A stretch of DNA of 21,392 bases from positions 490-21,881 of the forward strand of contig DHXL01000258.1 of assembly GCA_002415335.1 (NCBI GenBank), given 5' to 3'. The number at the start of each line of letters is the position of its first letter. Within the stretch, counting starts at the first letter, position 1. A model generated the notes under the pieces. The model was not told the DNA's origin. It worked only from the letters and a program-made list of their open reading frames with translations, and ran no database searches. A program made the translations under genes and the position numbers. The DNA comes from Oxalobacteraceae bacterium UBA5157 (GTDB lineage: Bacteria; Pseudomonadota; Gammaproteobacteria; Burkholderiales; Burkholderiaceae_D). Positions 20,854 to 21,392 of the stretch are shown piece after piece.

Positions 20854-20868
20854 CATTCTCTCGGGACG

Positions 20869-21392
20869 ATGAACTTATCCCACGCCCCTGCCCCGGAAGT
20901 CGCCTTGCCGACAATTGTTCGTGTCGGCCGCTTTTACATCACGCGCGAACTCGGGCGCGGCGCCATCGGCGCGGTGTATCTGGGACACGATCCGGTGATC
21001 GACCGTCCGGTTGCGATCAAGACCTTCAGCAGCAGCCTGTCAGCAGCGGAAAAAAAGCAGTACGAATCGCAATTCATCAACGAGGCGCGCGCCGCCGGCC
21101 GCCTGTCCCATCCCAATATCGTCACGATCTACGATGCCTCCAGCGAAGGCGGCACGACCTATATCGTCATGGAATATCTGCAAGGGCAGGAACTGAGCAA
21201 GCTGCTTGAGCAAGGCAAGCGCTTCCCTCCGGACGAAGTCGCCTCGATCATCTGGAAACTCGCCGACGCGCTCGATTACGCGCACAAGAATGACGTCGTG
21301 CATCGGGATATCAAGCCGGCCAATATTTTCATGGTCGCAGACAGCCAGCCGAAGGTGGTTGACTTCGGCATCGCGCGATCGCCTAACCGCGT
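20869..21392 (+). CDS. Hanks-type serine/threonine protein kinase, N-terminal part (runs off window)
   Basis: The first 174 codons of a eukaryotic-like Ser/Thr kinase; the window ends mid-gene. The kinase domain starts near residue 21. The glycine loop LGRGAIGAVYLG is at 28-39, the ATP-anchoring Lys51 in VAIK, the helix-C Glu72 in INEAR, the catalytic loop HRDIKPAN at 145-152 and the metal-binding DFG at 165-167. All are intact, so the kinase should be active. The RD motif implies activation-loop phosphorylation. C-terminal sensor, membrane or CHASE domains cannot be seen. ATG 20869-20871 follows GGGA at 20863-20866. Upstream are a leader hairpin and an AT-rich stretch that may hold the promoter. 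Targets are unknown; cognate phosphatases or FHA proteins often lie next to such genes, but downstream sequence is missing. Confidence 0.93.
   Translation, partial: MNLSHAPAPEVALPTIVRVGRFYITRELGRGAIGAVYLGHDPVIDRPVAIKTFSSSLSAAEKKQYESQFINEARAAGRLSHPNIVTIYDASSEGGTTYIVMEYLQGQELSKLLEQGKRFPPDEVASIIWKLADALDYAHKNDVVHRDIKPANIFMVADSQPKVVDFGIARSPNR

Noticed and set aside
1..21392. CRISPR array, prophage, toxin-antitoxin or defence island
   Set aside because: I saw no regularly spaced repeats, integrase, Cas, phage structural or toxin-antitoxin genes on either strand.

Overview
The window looks like the end of a draft-assembly contig from a GC-rich betaproteobacterium, most likely Burkholderiales and probably Oxalobacteraceae (Herbaspirillum/Collimonas/Noviherbaspirillum-like). 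The evidence is the gene order ftsK-lolA-rarA-serS-tRNA-Ser, a nadE-glnB pair, a PhbB-type acetoacetyl-CoA reductase, and the protein sequences themselves. Taxonomy is inferred from recognition, not computed. The first 14 bases match the 3' end of the Tn5/Nextera mosaic end, so they are library adapter rather than genome.

Region 1 (1-4300) carries acetyl-CoA and stress genes. It starts with the tail of a + strand gene (possibly FtsH-like). Three minus-strand genes follow: a universal stress protein, phbB, and a large fusion of an ADP-forming acyl-CoA synthetase with a GNAT acetyltransferase (Pat-like). An FNR/Anr-like palindrome lies upstream of phbB. Together these resemble the low-oxygen/PHB gene sets of Burkholderiales. 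Region 2 (4300-8700) is accessory: a membrane-anchored strictosidine-synthase-like propeller protein, a divergent AT-rich control region with two perfect inverted repeats, a 650-residue exported protein of unknown function with eight cysteines in the mature part, and a small MAPEG membrane protein. A hairpin with T-runs on both strands ends this block.

Region 3 (8769-14881, minus strand) is housekeeping: ftsK, lolA, rarA, serS and tRNA-Ser(CGA), covering chromosome segregation, lipoprotein sorting, fork repair and serine charging. A REP-like palindrome sits at the 5' end of lolA, where no ordinary start codon is visible. Region 4 (15095-17476, plus strand) holds trxB, an Smr-domain gene and a TRIC/UPF0126 membrane protein. 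Region 5 (17495-19525, minus strand) is nadE followed by glnB, linking NAD synthesis with nitrogen signalling. Region 6 (19610-21392, plus strand) has a FemAB/GNAT-like DUF482 protein, a strong hairpin, and the first 174 codons of a Hanks-type Ser/Thr kinase cut by the window end.

I see no CRISPR array, prophage, toxin-antitoxin pair, rRNA or complete insertion sequence. Most of the window is conserved chromosomal backbone. The observations most worth following are the REP-like element at the lolA start, the uncharacterised exported protein with its own control region, the FNR-like site before phbB, and the Pat-like fusion that keeps the phosphohistidine motif.
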